The translations under genes and the position numbers were made by a program. The notes under the pieces were generated by a model, which did not search any database, was not told the origin of the DNA, and saw only the letters and a list, made by a program, of their open reading frames with translations. This document shows positions 8,148 through 17,786 of a stretch of 64,000 nucleotides of DNA, in pieces; position 1 is the stretch's first letter; each line of letters begins with the position of its first letter. Source of the stretch: Bacteroidales bacterium UBA3743 (GTDB taxonomy: Bacteria > Bacteroidota > Bacteroidia > Bacteroidales > Paludibacteraceae). The stretch covers positions 62,001-126,000 of the forward strand of contig DFGT01000003.1 in NCBI GenBank assembly GCA_002371265.1, given 5' to 3'.

Positions 8148-10613
8148 TTACTTGCTGAGTATGTACTTCTTTCCGTTCATAATGTAGATTGTCTGAGGCT
8201 GTACGTTTACAATCTTACGTCCGAAGATGTCATACTTCTCTCCCTCAACATTGTCATTAACGCTTGGTGTGTTAATACAATCTGTTTTGTCTATTTCTAT
8301 CTTTGACACCAATTCAACGGCACCACATTTAGAAACTTCAATGTCCGTAAATACTAAATCGAAGTAACAATTATCTATTGCTGGACTTGGCGAAGAGTAT
8401 GAACCATTTGTGCTTCCTACCCAATCAATGCCTAAACCGTTAGCATCATGAATCGGATTCTCAAATATAGCACTATTAGAATTTTTAATACTTTCGACTA
8501 TTAGTGTCGCGGTTCCTTTTGTTGTCATGCCGACAACATATATGCCATTGTTAGGAATTTCAAATTGACAATTTACTGTGCATACAGTGCCAGCCTCATC
8601 TATTGTAAATTTTTGTTCACTGCCTGTAGCGACAAGTTCCATTTCTTCTGTTGGAAGACTTGCATTTGGAAGATAACGGTATAAAGCAGGGGTAATGCTG
8701 ATGTCCGTAGTGCCAATAAAACTCTTGAATTTTGTATTGAACGATTTAAGTGTAGTGTTGTTGGCTGTCTTTAACATCATTCCTTGATTCGTAAAAGTTC
8801 CATTTGAACTATTTTTGAATTCGCTATTAGGAAGTAGGGTTGTCTGAACAATCTCTTTCAACCATACTTTGGCTTTGTCATTTTCTATAGACACATAAGA
8901 TCCTGGTATAGATACAATGTTTTCTCCTGCACTCATTGATAAGGTGTCTATTGCATTAGTGCAATCTTCGTCGCTATATATGATGATGTTTGTCTCTTTT
9001 GCTGAAGAAATCTTAAAGTTGAATAACAAATCTTGATTCTTTATGTCATTAGAATCAGGCAATAATGTCTCAGTTTCAATGCTCTCAATAGTCTTGTCCA
9101 TTTTTACATAAATGTAGTCTGTAGATACAGGACATATACTATCTGTAGGAGTCATTACAACTTTGTATACTCCCTCTGAATCAGCGACACAAATGTTGGA
9201 TGTCTCATTCAATTTGTCTTCGTTGAGGTACCAGCTAAGAGTATAGTCTTTTTCTTCTAATGTCGACGAAGTGAGAGCTTCAATAGCAGTTTCTCTATTT
9301 CTACATGTTGAGACTGTATCTCCTAACAAACGAACACTAGGACATAGTGTTGCCAATTCACAGTCGAATGACATTGGGTGAAGGTAGTGTATTGTTTCGG
9401 CATCTGATCCTACGCCACATTGTCCAAAATCGTTAAGACCGAATGCAAAATATTGTTTTTTGTTGTTGACAACGAACCCGAAATTGTCTCCGCATTCAAT
9501 GGCTACCGCATCGTTTACAATAGATCCATCTTCGTATGTCAGGAATATTGGAGTATGGAATTCATTTGCTAAAGTATCAACACCAGCTACACCTCCATTG
9601 CCTTCGTTGTTTCCCCAATAGAGAAGATATCCGTCGAATGTCACAGCGGCTCCATATCCTCTTCCTCCATCAATTTGTTTTACGTTGCTAAGGTAGTCGA
9701 GCCCACTTATTTTTGCATAATCTCCTGCGATTATTGGGTTGGCGTAGATTGATGCTCCTAGGTGTCCAGTGCCAGTGCATCCTCCCCAACCACCGTTTCC
9801 CCAACCGTATGCTTTACCATCTTTTGTCACAGCAAAAGAAGAGCAGTCTCCAGAGCCGATGGCAACAACGTCTTTTAATGGATTCTTAGTATTTTCAAGT
9901 AAGACTGGTTTTAGTTCATTTTGAATTTTTTCTGATTGTTTTGATCCATGACCGTCAAAACTGCCTGTGCTATAGATTATTCCATCAGAAGTCAAAGCGA
10001 AAAATGAATTGTCTCCAGCACAAATGTCGACGACATTATCTATCCGTGCTCCTTGCTCATTGCGAGCTGTGTCTACATCGTTGAAAAACTCAGATATTAC
10101 GACAGTGTTGTCTTTTAGAAGTGCAATGAATCCATTTGTAGATCCTGCGACTTTTTTTACATTCCCTAAGTATTTGCCTCCAGGATTTCCGTCTTCGTCA
10201 TATCCCTTGAGTTGACCACATTCAACAGGGCTTATTTCTTTATACTTATACTTGTTTGTAGAATCGTACGCCATTCCCCAATAATAGAGCACACCCTTGT
10301 CTGAAATGCCAGAAATTGTCAATCCGGATCCTGCATCTACTTGTATGAATCTAATACCTTTGGTATCAACTAAATTTGGTGTTGAATAAAACCCTTTCTT
10401 TTCGTATCCTGCGATAGTTGTGTCAAGACAAAGGATATTGGTACTTGTTGTGTCTAATTTGTTCATGTTTTGTCCCCATGCATAAACTTTATTGTCTTTG
10501 CAGAGTGCTACACAAGCAGAAGAACCTCCACTTATAGGCATAGGCATTGTTGTTGCTTGTGAAATGCCAGCAAGCAAAACAGAACTAGTGAGTAATAATT
10601 TTTTTAAATACAT
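8148..10613 (-). CDS. Secreted RCC1-repeat beta-propeller protein
   Basis: An 821-residue exported protein. The signal peptide (MYLKKLLLT to near SQAT) is followed by about seven RCC1-type repeats over roughly residues 25-420, recognised by recurrent units such as VYAWGQN, LYYWGMA, AYGWGNGG, LLYWGNNEGN and FAFGLNDFGQCG, which should fold as a beta-propeller. An Ig/PKD-like region with a CRNRETAIEAL segment follows, then a long beta-rich region and a short C-terminal sequence (YDIFGRKI through TIYIMNGKKYIL) resembling the abbreviated sorting tails of Bacteroidales secreted proteins. The ligand is unknown; a surface adhesin or glycan-binding role is only a guess. It is monocistronic, with its own promoter and terminator. 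Confidence 0.82.
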   Translation of the reverse strand: MYLKKLLLTSSVLLAGISQATTMPMPISGGSSACVALCKDNKVYAWGQNMNKLDTTSTNILCLDTTIAGYEKKGFYSTPNLVDTKGIRFIQVDAGSGLTISGISDKGVLYYWGMAYDSTNKYKYKEISPVECGQLKGYDEDGNPGGKYLGNVKKVAGSTNGFIALLKDNTVVISEFFNDVDTARNEQGARIDNVVDICAGDNSFFALTSDGIIYSTGSFDGHGSKQSEKIQNELKPVLLENTKNPLKDVVAIGSGDCSSFAVTKDGKAYGWGNGGWGGCTGTGHLGASIYANPIIAGDYAKISGLDYLSNVKQIDGGRGYGAAVTFDGYLLYWGNNEGNGGVAGVDTLANEFHTPIFLTYEDGSIVNDAVAIECGDNFGFVVNNKKQYFAFGLNDFGQCGVGSDAETIHYLHPMSFDCELATLCPSVRLLGDTVSTCRNRETAIEALTSSTLEEKDYTLSWYLNEDKLNETSNICVADSEGVYKVVMTPTDSICPVSTDYIYVKMDKTIESIETETLLPDSNDIKNQDLLFNFKISSAKETNIIIYSDEDCTNAIDTLSMSAGENIVSIPGSYVSIENDKAKVWLKEIVQTTLLPNSEFKNSSNGTFTNQGMMLKTANNTTLKSFNTKFKSFIGTTDISITPALYRYLPNASLPTEEMELVATGSEQKFTIDEAGTVCTVNCQFEIPNNGIYVVGMTTKGTATLIVESIKNSNSAIFENPIHDANGLGIDWVGSTNGSYSSPSPAIDNCYFDLVFTDIEVSKCGAVELVSKIEIDKTDCINTPSVNDNVEGEKYDIFGRKIVNVQPQTIYIMNGKKYILSK

Positions 10614-10659
10614 AAATTTGATTTATTTTTTGATTAGCATGTTAAAAATAATAGTATCG

Positions 10660-10690
10660 CAAAAATACTCAGTCAAATATTGTTTGCAAA
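10660..10690 (-). promoter_or_regulatory. Full Bacteroidota promoter (TTTG-N19-TATTTTTG)
   Basis: Minus strand: -33 TTTG at 10687-10690, exactly 19 nt, then -7 TATTTTTG at 10660-10667, 47 nt upstream of the RCC1-repeat gene start. Confidence 0.75.
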
Positions 10691-10782
10691 TATATAGTTT
10701 TGTGTGGAGTGCGCATTGCCTTTTTGTATTAAATTATGTTAAAAGACATTGGGATATTTTTGACTTTTATAAAATAAAAAAA

Positions 10783-10804
10783 GCGACGTGAATATTCACG
10801 TCGC
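10783..10804 (-). terminator. Palindromic terminator
   Basis: Perfect 22-bp palindrome (GCGACGTGAAT and its complement) followed on the minus strand by TTTTTTTATTTTAT. It ends the FadL-like gene. Confidence 0.85.
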
Positions 10805-10834
10805 TGAAAATATACATTTAGAGTTTAATTCCTA

Positions 10835-12172
10835 TTAGAAGTGGAATCCGAAAGAAAGCATGAAATGGTTGCTTCCATACTTTTGGTCTCCTAACTCATT
10901 TGCGTATGTAGAGACAAGGTTACAAGTGCCTTCGTATGGCTGCTGAAGCATATACTGAACTGTCGCAAGTTTACGGATGTATGCGAAATCAACATATGCC
11001 ACTCTTCCACTGTATCCAAATCCAGCACTGATGTACTGACGTAATTTAGGAGAAGTGAACGAATAAATAGGTCCATAATAGAAGGTTCCTTCTGAATCTT
11101 GATCCCAATAATCTCCAACGTAAGCTCCTCCTAATGTTTCAAGTTTATTGCATGCCTCTTTTGCTTCAAGCACAGGAGCTGTGCATACAGCATATCCTGC
11201 ACGGATATCCAATCCGCCAACGACGTTGACCTCTGCACCAACTTTTAAAGTATGCTGTGTCTTGCAAATGTCTTTAATATCCTTTTCAAGTTGTCTCATC
11301 TTCAGGTTGGCAAACTCTCCCCACATTCTTGTGTAGTTTCTCATTGAGTAGTCGATGCCGATGTTAGCTCTGTCTCCGACCATGAATCCCAATTGAGCTG
11401 AGAATTTCATAGGTGTGTGGATCTTGTATGGATAATCGTCCAATGTCTCTTTTTTGTTTTCTATAAAAGACCAAGATTCGTCAATGTTGTATAGAGTAGG
11501 GGTCTGGATTCCAACTCCGACACGCAAGAAGTCAGTAGGCTGGTAAAGCAAACCTACGTTGAAATTACATCCGGTTCCGTCTGCACTTATTTCGTAGTCA
11601 TCGTAAACATTATCGTCTCTATAAATGTTGTTCTTTTCAAAGCGTAGATCTGTGATTCCTACAGCAACACCGAAGTAGAACTGGTTGTTGATGTTTCCGG
11701 CGTATGCAAAGTTGATAGCATCTGTTCCACCTTCCTCATGGTCGTTTGTCGTTGAATTGTAGATTCTGTCTTCAATGAACATGTCGCTGTCGAATGTACG
11801 GTTGCGGTTGTAAGTGATTGCTAGTGCCGACGACATATAGCCACTATTGTTGTTGTGGTCGATGTTGAAAAGCAACGAAGCGTCACTCACAGCAAATGAA
11901 CACTGACCGTCATTGTTTGAATAAAGGTCAAAAGTCAAACCGATGTCTGATTTTGTGCCTGCCGCAATGCTGGCTGCGTTGTCTTTCAAAGCACTTGATA
12001 CACCTCCGATTGCACCCATGGCTCCACCCATACCTGCATAGCGGGCTGATCCCAAAGTCGGGTCTTCCAAACTTAGGTTCAATAATTTGTATGCGTTAAT
12101 GTCTTGTGCATTTGCTATTGTCGCTGACAATGCGGTAGCGCACAATGCTATTCCAAAATATCCTATCTTCAT
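10835..12172 (-). CDS. FadL/OmpP1-like outer-membrane beta-barrel protein
   Basis: A 445-residue protein with a signal peptide (MKIGYFGIAL to about IANAQ). The N-terminal part (LGSARYAGMGGAMGAIGG, then DNAASIAAG) matches the plug/hatch region of the OmpP1/FadL/TodX family as found in Bacteroidota, followed by alternating amphipathic strands and a terminal HFMLSFGFHF strand ending in Phe, a typical beta-barrel assembly signal. Family members move hydrophobic compounds across the outer membrane; PorV of the type IX system is a distant relative, so a secretion role cannot be excluded. It is preceded by its own -7 box and not in an obvious operon. Confidence 0.72.
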   Translation of the reverse strand: MKIGYFGIALCATALSATIANAQDINAYKLLNLSLEDPTLGSARYAGMGGAMGAIGGVSSALKDNAASIAAGTKSDIGLTFDLYSNNDGQCSFAVSDASLLFNIDHNNNSGYMSSALAITYNRNRTFDSDMFIEDRIYNSTTNDHEEGGTDAINFAYAGNINNQFYFGVAVGITDLRFEKNNIYRDDNVYDDYEISADGTGCNFNVGLLYQPTDFLRVGVGIQTPTLYNIDESWSFIENKKETLDDYPYKIHTPMKFSAQLGFMVGDRANIGIDYSMRNYTRMWGEFANLKMRQLEKDIKDICKTQHTLKVGAEVNVVGGLDIRAGYAVCTAPVLEAKEACNKLETLGGAYVGDYWDQDSEGTFYYGPIYSFTSPKLRQYISAGFGYSGRVAYVDFAYIRKLATVQYMLQQPYEGTCNLVSTYANELGDQKYGSNHFMLSFGFHF

Positions 12173-12207
12173 AACTATCCGTTTTTATTTGTTATGTTTT
12201 GTTTATG

Positions 12208-12215
12208 CAAAGTTA
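12208..12215 (-). promoter_or_regulatory. Bacteroidota -7 box (TAACTTTG)
   Basis: Minus-strand TAACTTTG, 36 nt upstream of the FadL-like gene start at 12172. Confidence 0.55.
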
Positions 12216-12273
12216 AAATATATTCTATAGGATACACCTGATTTAATCTTAAATATCTTTAAAATAGAATAAT

Positions 12274-13509
12274 TTACCTAAAAAAGTAGTATGCTATGAA
12301 AATTGCGGCTATTGCGCCGACAGTGTCTGCCACAAGTCCAGCTGTGACTGCATATCTTGTCTTGCGGATTCCTACAGAACCGAAATATAGAGCTACAATG
12401 TAGAATGTGGTGTCTGCTGCGCCTTGGAACAGGCAGGATAGTTTGCCGGTGAAACTGTCGACTCCAAATGTCTGCATCGTCTCCACCATCATGGCTTTTG
12501 CTCCGCTTCCCGACAATGGCTTCATTATCGCTACGGGCAATGCGTCTACAAAATCGGTGTTGAGGCTAGTCCAGCTCCACAGCCATTTTAGCCCGTACAT
12601 CAGATAATCCATCGCTCCGGATGCTCTGAACACACCAATCGCCACCAACATTCCGACCAAGTATGGCATCACCTTGATACTGGTCTCAAACCCTTGCTTG
12701 GCTCCTTCGATGAAGCATTCATACACATTCACTTTTTTGTAGGCGGCTCCTCCAATGAATGTGATTATGATTGTGAAGAGTAGGGCATTGCTGACAATTT
12801 TCGACGTCATGATCATCTCTTCCTGGTTGAGACGGGAAAATCCGTACATCATTAGTCCGATGATGGTGCTGATTCCGACAAGCCAACTGATCACTACTTT
12901 GTTACAGAGGTTGAGATGCTGCTTGATGCCGACGTAGATGATTGCCGCCACCGTCGAAATGAATGTGGAAAGCAGCAATGGAATGAATATGTCTGTCGGG
13001 TCGGCGGCTCCAAGCACACTTCTTTGTGCAAGGATGGTGATAGGAATAAGTGTCAGTCCTGAGGTGTTGAGGGCGAGAAACATGATTTGCGCGTTGCTCG
13101 CCTCTTTTTTGTTTGGATTCAATTCTTGCAACCCTTTCATCGCCTTCAGACCTAGTGGTGTGGCTGCATTGTCCAACCCTAACATATTGGCTGAAAAATT
13201 CATGAGAAGTTGCCCGTTGACGGGATGGTCTTTGGGCACTTCCGGAAACAGCTTGTTGAAGAATGGACCGATGATCTTAGAAAGAACATTTATAGCTCCT
13301 GCTTTTTCTCCGATATTCATCAGTCCTAGCCACAAAATCATCACTCCTCCAAGAGGTAGAGCAATTTTCATCACGGCAAACTCCGACATGTGGAATGTGC
13401 TGCGGACGATGCGCTCAAACACCATGTAATCCTGAAATATGACACATTGCAGAATCGCGACGAAGAACGCAATTATGAAACAGCCTATCCAAACGTAGTT
13501 TAACACCAT
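12274..13509 (-). CDS. SpmA-SpmB fusion, nucleoside-recognition (Gate) membrane protein
   Basis: A 411-residue integral membrane protein. The N-terminal half resembles SpmA (conserved GLMNIGEKAG and NFSANMLGLDNAATPLGLKAM) and the C-terminal half SpmB (PYLVGMLVAIGVFRASGAMD, then PLSGSGAKAMMVETM and GAADTTFYI). The two are separate in Bacillus but fused in Bacteroidota. The molecular role outside sporulation is unknown; the Gate domain is shared with transporters. I chose ATG 13509 because the longer frame to 13590 runs into sufD, and 13509 has AGAGAAGAA just upstream. The 19-nt gap to sufD suggests cotranscription with the suf genes. Confidence 0.85.
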   Translation of the reverse strand: MVLNYVWIGCFIIAFFVAILQCVIFQDYMVFERIVRSTFHMSEFAVMKIALPLGGVMILWLGLMNIGEKAGAINVLSKIIGPFFNKLFPEVPKDHPVNGQLLMNFSANMLGLDNAATPLGLKAMKGLQELNPNKKEASNAQIMFLALNTSGLTLIPITILAQRSVLGAADPTDIFIPLLLSTFISTVAAIIYVGIKQHLNLCNKVVISWLVGISTIIGLMMYGFSRLNQEEMIMTSKIVSNALLFTIIITFIGGAAYKKVNVYECFIEGAKQGFETSIKVMPYLVGMLVAIGVFRASGAMDYLMYGLKWLWSWTSLNTDFVDALPVAIMKPLSGSGAKAMMVETMQTFGVDSFTGKLSCLFQGAADTTFYIVALYFGSVGIRKTRYAVTAGLVADTVGAIAAIFIAYYFFR

Positions 13510-13528
13510 GATTCTTCTCTGTTGATTT

Positions 13529-14878
13529 TTAGTTGTGACATGAATTGCAAGTTGTACACTTATGCGTCTCTCTGCGGAAACGTTTCTCAATCAATACTTT
13601 GATTCTGTTTCTCAAAGCCTCAATATCGATTTTCTCTACAATATCGTTGGTGAAAGCAAGAAGCAGCAACATTCTTGCCTCTTTTTCAGAGATGCCTCGT
13701 GTGCGAAGGTAGAACAGTGCTTCGTCTTCAATTTGACCTACCGTCGCTCCATGCGAACATTTCACGTCGTCGGCATAGATTTCCAACTGTGGCTTTGTAT
13801 ACATTTTGGCTGTTGTCTTGGCACAGATATTCTTGTTGCTTTGATATGCTTCTGTCTTCTGCGCGTTCTTCTCCACAAGGATTCGTCCGGCGAACGATCC
13901 GTATGAACAATCGTCCATGACGTACTTGAACAGCTCTGTGCTTTTGCAGTGCGACACTTTGTGGTTTATATATGTGTCGTTGTCGATGTGGTCGTGCTCG
14001 TCGCCAATCACTATTCCACACAATGTCGTCTCGGCATGCTCTCCACTTAGATTGATGCGGATGTTGTTGCGAGTGTATCCTGTGCGCAAAGTTATGTTGT
14101 TGATATTTGCCACAGATGATTTTGTCTGCTCCACATATAGTGAACCGATGTTTGTTGTCTGTCGCTCTGAGTCTGAAATCTCGTAGTGGCTGTAGACTGA
14201 ATTTTCTGCCAAACTGACTTCTGTCACTCTGTTTGCCAAGAATTTATGTCCTGATTCGCTGTGGTTGCAGATGATCACTTTTGCTGATGCGTTCTCTTCC
14301 AAAATGATGAGGTTTCGGCTCGTCGCCAACAAGTCGAAGTCGGCATGCATCATGTTGATCAGCTGGATAGGCCGTTCTATCTGGACATTTTTGGGAACAT
14401 ACAGCACGAATCCATCTTGCGCAAAAGCGGTGTTGAATGCCACCATCACGTCTGATGAGTGAGGCGCTATCTTTCCGTAATATTTGCTGATGATTTCTGG
14501 ATGCTCTTTTGCGACGGTGCTGAGTGAACCTGCAACGACGCCAAGCTTCGACAATTCTGCTATCTCATCTTTTGCAATAGCTTCTGCGAAGATGTCGTTC
14601 ACCACATAGAAATTATGTGTCTTAAGTCCGGGCACATCGCATTTGTATGGAGCTGTTGTGCTGGCGATCTCTATGCGACGGATATTCATTCCGTATTCAG
14701 TGGCGAAGACGTCTGAAATGTTGCTGCGTTTGTAGCGCTCTTGCTCGTCTGTAGGGAATCCCATGCGGCAGAACACATCAAATGCCTCATCACGGATAGC
14801 ATCGAGTGGGGCGGCAGAGGTGGTCTGCAGCAACTCTCTATGCTTGTTGTAGATGTTTATGTATGATTCTTCTACCAT
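13529..14878 (-). CDS. sufD: Fe-S cluster assembly protein SufD
   Basis: A 449-residue SufD, the SufB paralogue that forms the SufBC2D scaffold on which Fe-S clusters are built in the cytosol. The C-terminal SufBD beta-helix is recognised by DDCSYGSFAGRILVEKNAQKTEAYQSN, seen here in parts, and by the DDVKCSHGATVGQIEDEALFYLRTRG-like stretch near residues 375-405 with the conserved CSHGAT. The C-terminal tail has an unusual HKCTTCNSCH cysteine/histidine cluster that might bind metal. It follows sufC by 3 nt. Confidence 0.93.
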   Translation of the reverse strand: MVEESYINIYNKHRELLQTTSAAPLDAIRDEAFDVFCRMGFPTDEQERYKRSNISDVFATEYGMNIRRIEIASTTAPYKCDVPGLKTHNFYVVNDIFAEAIAKDEIAELSKLGVVAGSLSTVAKEHPEIISKYYGKIAPHSSDVMVAFNTAFAQDGFVLYVPKNVQIERPIQLINMMHADFDLLATSRNLIILEENASAKVIICNHSESGHKFLANRVTEVSLAENSVYSHYEISDSERQTTNIGSLYVEQTKSSVANINNITLRTGYTRNNIRINLSGEHAETTLCGIVIGDEHDHIDNDTYINHKVSHCKSTELFKYVMDDCSYGSFAGRILVEKNAQKTEAYQSNKNICAKTTAKMYTKPQLEIYADDVKCSHGATVGQIEDEALFYLRTRGISEKEARMLLLLAFTNDIVEKIDIEALRNRIKVLIEKRFRRETHKCTTCNSCHN

Positions 14879-14881
14879 AGA

Positions 14882-15643
14882 TTATTCTCCTAACTCTTTT
14901 TTAATCCAGTCGTAACCCTTCTCCTCAAGTTCAAGAGCCAATTCTTTTCCCGCGCTCTTCACAATCTTTCCTTTGTAAAGCACATGCACGAAGTCTGGCA
15001 CAATATAGTCGAGCAGACGCTGATAGTGAGTGATGACGATGCTTGCGTTCTCACTGCTCTTCAATTTGTTGACTCCTCCTGCAACGATACGTAGAGCGTC
15101 GATGTCAAGACCTGAGTCTGTCTCGTCGAGGATCGACAATTTTGGCTCCAACATTGCCATTTGGAAAATCTCGTTACGTTTCTTCTCTCCTCCGGAGAAC
15201 CCTTCGTTCACAGATCTGCCGGCAAGTTTGTTGTTGAGCTCTACATACTCCTGCTTCTCACGCATAAGTTTCAAGAAATCAGAAGCGGAAAGAGGCTCAA
15301 GACCTTTATATTTGCGGTGCTCGTTGATTGCGGCGCGCATAAAGTTGGACATGCTCACTCCTGGAATCTCCACTGGATATTGGAAACTCAAGAACAGACC
15401 TTCGTGGCTTCTGTCCTCTGGAGATAGTTCAAGCAGATTCTTGCCATTGAAGATCACTTCTCCCTCAGTCACCTCGTAGCTCGGATTTCCAGCCAATACT
15501 GATGATAGGGTACTCTTTCCAGAACCGTTGGGTCCCATGATCGCGTGGACTTCTCCTGCGTTGATCGACAAATCGATACCTTTAAGAATCTCTTTGCCGT
15601 TGCTTTTGATTATTGCGTGTAAATTTTTTATTTCTAGTAACAT
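14882..15643 (-). CDS. sufC: Fe-S cluster assembly ATPase SufC
   Basis: A 253-residue ABC-type ATPase of the Suf complex. Walker A GPNGSGKST (about residues 37-45), signature FSGGEKKRNEI and Walker B LSILDETDSGLD are intact. SufC energises SufBCD by driving a conformational change in the SufB-SufD dimer. It is the middle gene of a sufBCD operon, 21 nt after sufB. Confidence 0.96.
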   Translation of the reverse strand: MLLEIKNLHAIIKSNGKEILKGIDLSINAGEVHAIMGPNGSGKSTLSSVLAGNPSYEVTEGEVIFNGKNLLELSPEDRSHEGLFLSFQYPVEIPGVSMSNFMRAAINEHRKYKGLEPLSASDFLKLMREKQEYVELNNKLAGRSVNEGFSGGEKKRNEIFQMAMLEPKLSILDETDSGLDIDALRIVAGGVNKLKSSENASIVITHYQRLLDYIVPDFVHVLYKGKIVKSAGKELALELEEKGYDWIKKELGE

Positions 15644-15664
15644 AGCTCTTTTTTGTTTTATTGA

Positions 15665-17116
15665 TTAACCGACGCTTCCTTCCAACGATATGCTCAAAAG
15701 GTTTTTAGCTTCTACAGCAAATTCCATTGGCAGTTTGCTGATCACCTCTTTTGCGTATCCTCCAACGATTAGAGCGATTGCGTCTTCTGTTTTAATTCCT
15801 CTCTGGTTGCAGTAGAACACTTGGTCTTCACTGATTTTTGATGTTGTCGCTTCGTGCTCCACAATGGCAGTCTCATTTCTCACCTCCATGTATGGGAATG
15901 TGTGAGCTCCACATTTGTCGCCAAGTAAAAGGCTGTCACACTGTGAGTAGTTTCTTGCGTTTGAAGCATTTTCCACAACCTTCACCAAACCACGGTAGCT
16001 GTTTTGGCTGTGTCCGGCTGAGATACCCTTCGACACGATGTGAGAGTGGGTGTTCTTGCCGATGTGTATCATCTTTGTACCTGTGTCTGCCTGCTGGTAG
16101 TTGTTAGTGACGGCAACAGAATAGAATTCGCCGACTGAATTGTCGCCAAGCAACACACAGCTTGGATATTTCCATGTGATTGCGCTACCTGTCTCCACCT
16201 GTGTCCACGACACTTTTGATCCGTTGCCTTTGCATAATGCTCGTTTGGTCACAAAATTGTAGATGCCACCTTTGCCGTCTTTGTCGCCCGGATACCAGTT
16301 TTGCACCGTCGAATATTTGATTTCTGAATGTTCCATTGCCACAAGCTCAACGATTGCAGCGTGGAGCTGGTTCTCGTCGCGCATAGGAGCGGAGCATCCT
16401 TCAAGGTATGAGACGTAGCTGTCGTCGTCTACAACGATCAGAGTACGCTCAAACTGACCTGAACCTTTTGCGTTGATTCGGAAATATGTGGAAAGCTCCA
16501 TCGGACAACGTACGCCCTTAGGTATGTATACGAATGTTCCGTCGCTGAACACAGCTGAGTTGAGAGCCGCATAGAAATTGTCGGTGTGGCTTACCACAGA
16601 ACCGAGATATTTGCGTACAAGTTCTGGATAGTTGTGTACTGCCTCTCCGATCGAACAGAAGATGATGCCAAGTTCAGCCAGGGCCTCTTGTTGAGTAGTC
16701 TTGACAGAGACGCTGTCCATCACCGCGTCGACAGCCATTCCAGCTAAAGCTTTCTGCTCATGAAGAGGAATTCCGAGTTTGTCGAATGTTTTAAGTAGCT
16801 CAGGGTCGATTTCCTTGTTTTCACTTCCTTCTACTTCTGCTTTTGGGGCAGCGTAGTAGTAAATGTCTTGAAAATCAATTTCTGGAATTGAGAGATGGGG
16901 CCAAGTTGGCACAGTAAGAGTCTGCCAATGGCGAAATGCTTCAAGTCTGAATTCAAGAAGCCATTCAGGTTCGTTTTTCTTTTTCGAGATAAGACGGATG
17001 ATGTCTTCGTTGAGACCTTTGGGTATGATTTCGGTCTCAATGTCTGTAGTAAATCCGTACTTGTAATCTTCGTTAGTAACTTTGTCTACTATATTATCCA
17101 TAGAGTCATTTGACAT
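15665..17116 (-). CDS. sufB: Fe-S cluster assembly protein SufB
   Basis: A 483-residue SufB scaffold subunit, typical length. Conserved stretches include YIPKGVRCPMELSTYFRIN, EGCSAPMRDENQLHAAIVEL, then QSDSLLLGDKCGAHTFPY (here QCDSLLLGD) and EHEATTSKISEDQVFYCNQRG. It receives sulfur and hosts the nascent cluster. It is the first gene of sufB-sufC-sufD, preceded by a -7 box. No sufS/sufE cysteine desulfurase genes are in the window. Confidence 0.96.
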   Translation of the reverse strand: MSNDSMDNIVDKVTNEDYKYGFTTDIETEIIPKGLNEDIIRLISKKKNEPEWLLEFRLEAFRHWQTLTVPTWPHLSIPEIDFQDIYYYAAPKAEVEGSENKEIDPELLKTFDKLGIPLHEQKALAGMAVDAVMDSVSVKTTQQEALAELGIIFCSIGEAVHNYPELVRKYLGSVVSHTDNFYAALNSAVFSDGTFVYIPKGVRCPMELSTYFRINAKGSGQFERTLIVVDDDSYVSYLEGCSAPMRDENQLHAAIVELVAMEHSEIKYSTVQNWYPGDKDGKGGIYNFVTKRALCKGNGSKVSWTQVETGSAITWKYPSCVLLGDNSVGEFYSVAVTNNYQQADTGTKMIHIGKNTHSHIVSKGISAGHSQNSYRGLVKVVENASNARNYSQCDSLLLGDKCGAHTFPYMEVRNETAIVEHEATTSKISEDQVFYCNQRGIKTEDAIALIVGGYAKEVISKLPMEFAVEAKNLLSISLEGSVG

Positions 17117-17124
17117 ATTTTTGC

Positions 17125-17132
17125 AAAAGTAA
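17125..17132 (-). promoter_or_regulatory. Putative suf operon -7 box (TACTTTTG)
   Basis: Minus-strand TACTTTTG just upstream of sufB. It lies close to the start, so the 5' leader would be very short. Confidence 0.4.
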
Positions 17133-17212
17133 TAAAATTAGTGGGTTAGTTTTAGGGTTAGTCAATGATTTTTTGCCAACTTTGCAATATAATCAAATAA
17201 AAAGAAGAGCTT

Positions 17213-17719
17213 ATGGAGATTGGTGTGGTTTTAGTAGTATGTTTGATTTTGGTGCTTGTCGGTCTTGTGGGAAGTGTTATTCCCGGACTTCCTGGGACAC
17301 CTCTGTATCTTGTCGCGATGCTTATTGCCCGTTTTTGCGGAGACGTGGAAATGTCAAACTTGGAATTGTTTGTCATTTTTATACTTGTGGCGGCCACGTT
17401 TGCGGTTGATTTTTTCTTGCCGATGTGGACGACGAAAAAGTTTGGAGGCACAAAGGCAGGAGTCTATGGCAGTATAGTCGGACTGTTGGTCGGCTTGTTT
17501 TTGCCGTTGCCATTGCCTCTTGGCACGTCGACGATTTTTTGTATGTTCCTTGGTGCGATAATAGGAGAGTATATAGCCGGGCAAAGCAATGAAGTGGCGG
17601 TGAAATCAGGTATGGGAAATCTTATAGGATTCATTGTTGCGACGACGGTGAAATTCGCGTTGGGTGTATATTGTGGCTGGCGACTGATTTCATTTGGACT
17701 GGATTTGATTAAAAATTAG
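17213..17719 (+). CDS. DUF456 family membrane protein
   Basis: A 168-residue hydrophobic protein with about four to five transmembrane segments. It contains the family pattern GLVGSVIPGLPGTPLYLV near the N-terminus and GTKAGVYGSIVGLLVG plus GAIIGEYIAG with glycine-zipper spacing. The molecular function of DUF456 is unknown. It is divergently placed from sufB and 68 nt upstream of the WYL regulator; it looks like a core gene at the edge of the accessory region. Confidence 0.85.
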   Translation: MEIGVVLVVCLILVLVGLVGSVIPGLPGTPLYLVAMLIARFCGDVEMSNLELFVIFILVAATFAVDFFLPMWTTKKFGGTKAGVYGSIVGLLVGLFLPLPLPLGTSTIFCMFLGAIIGEYIAGQSNEVAVKSGMGNLIGFIVATTVKFALGVYCGWRLISFGLDLIKN

Positions 17720-17786
17720 ATCATTCATATAAAGAAAAATCCAATTTTTATACCTATGTTCAGAAAAATCAAAAAAAACATCTAAA

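Noticed and set aside
13510..13590. Extended SpmA-SpmB start at 13590
   Set aside because: The added 27 residues overlap the sufD 3' end and are not hydrophobic or conserved in type.
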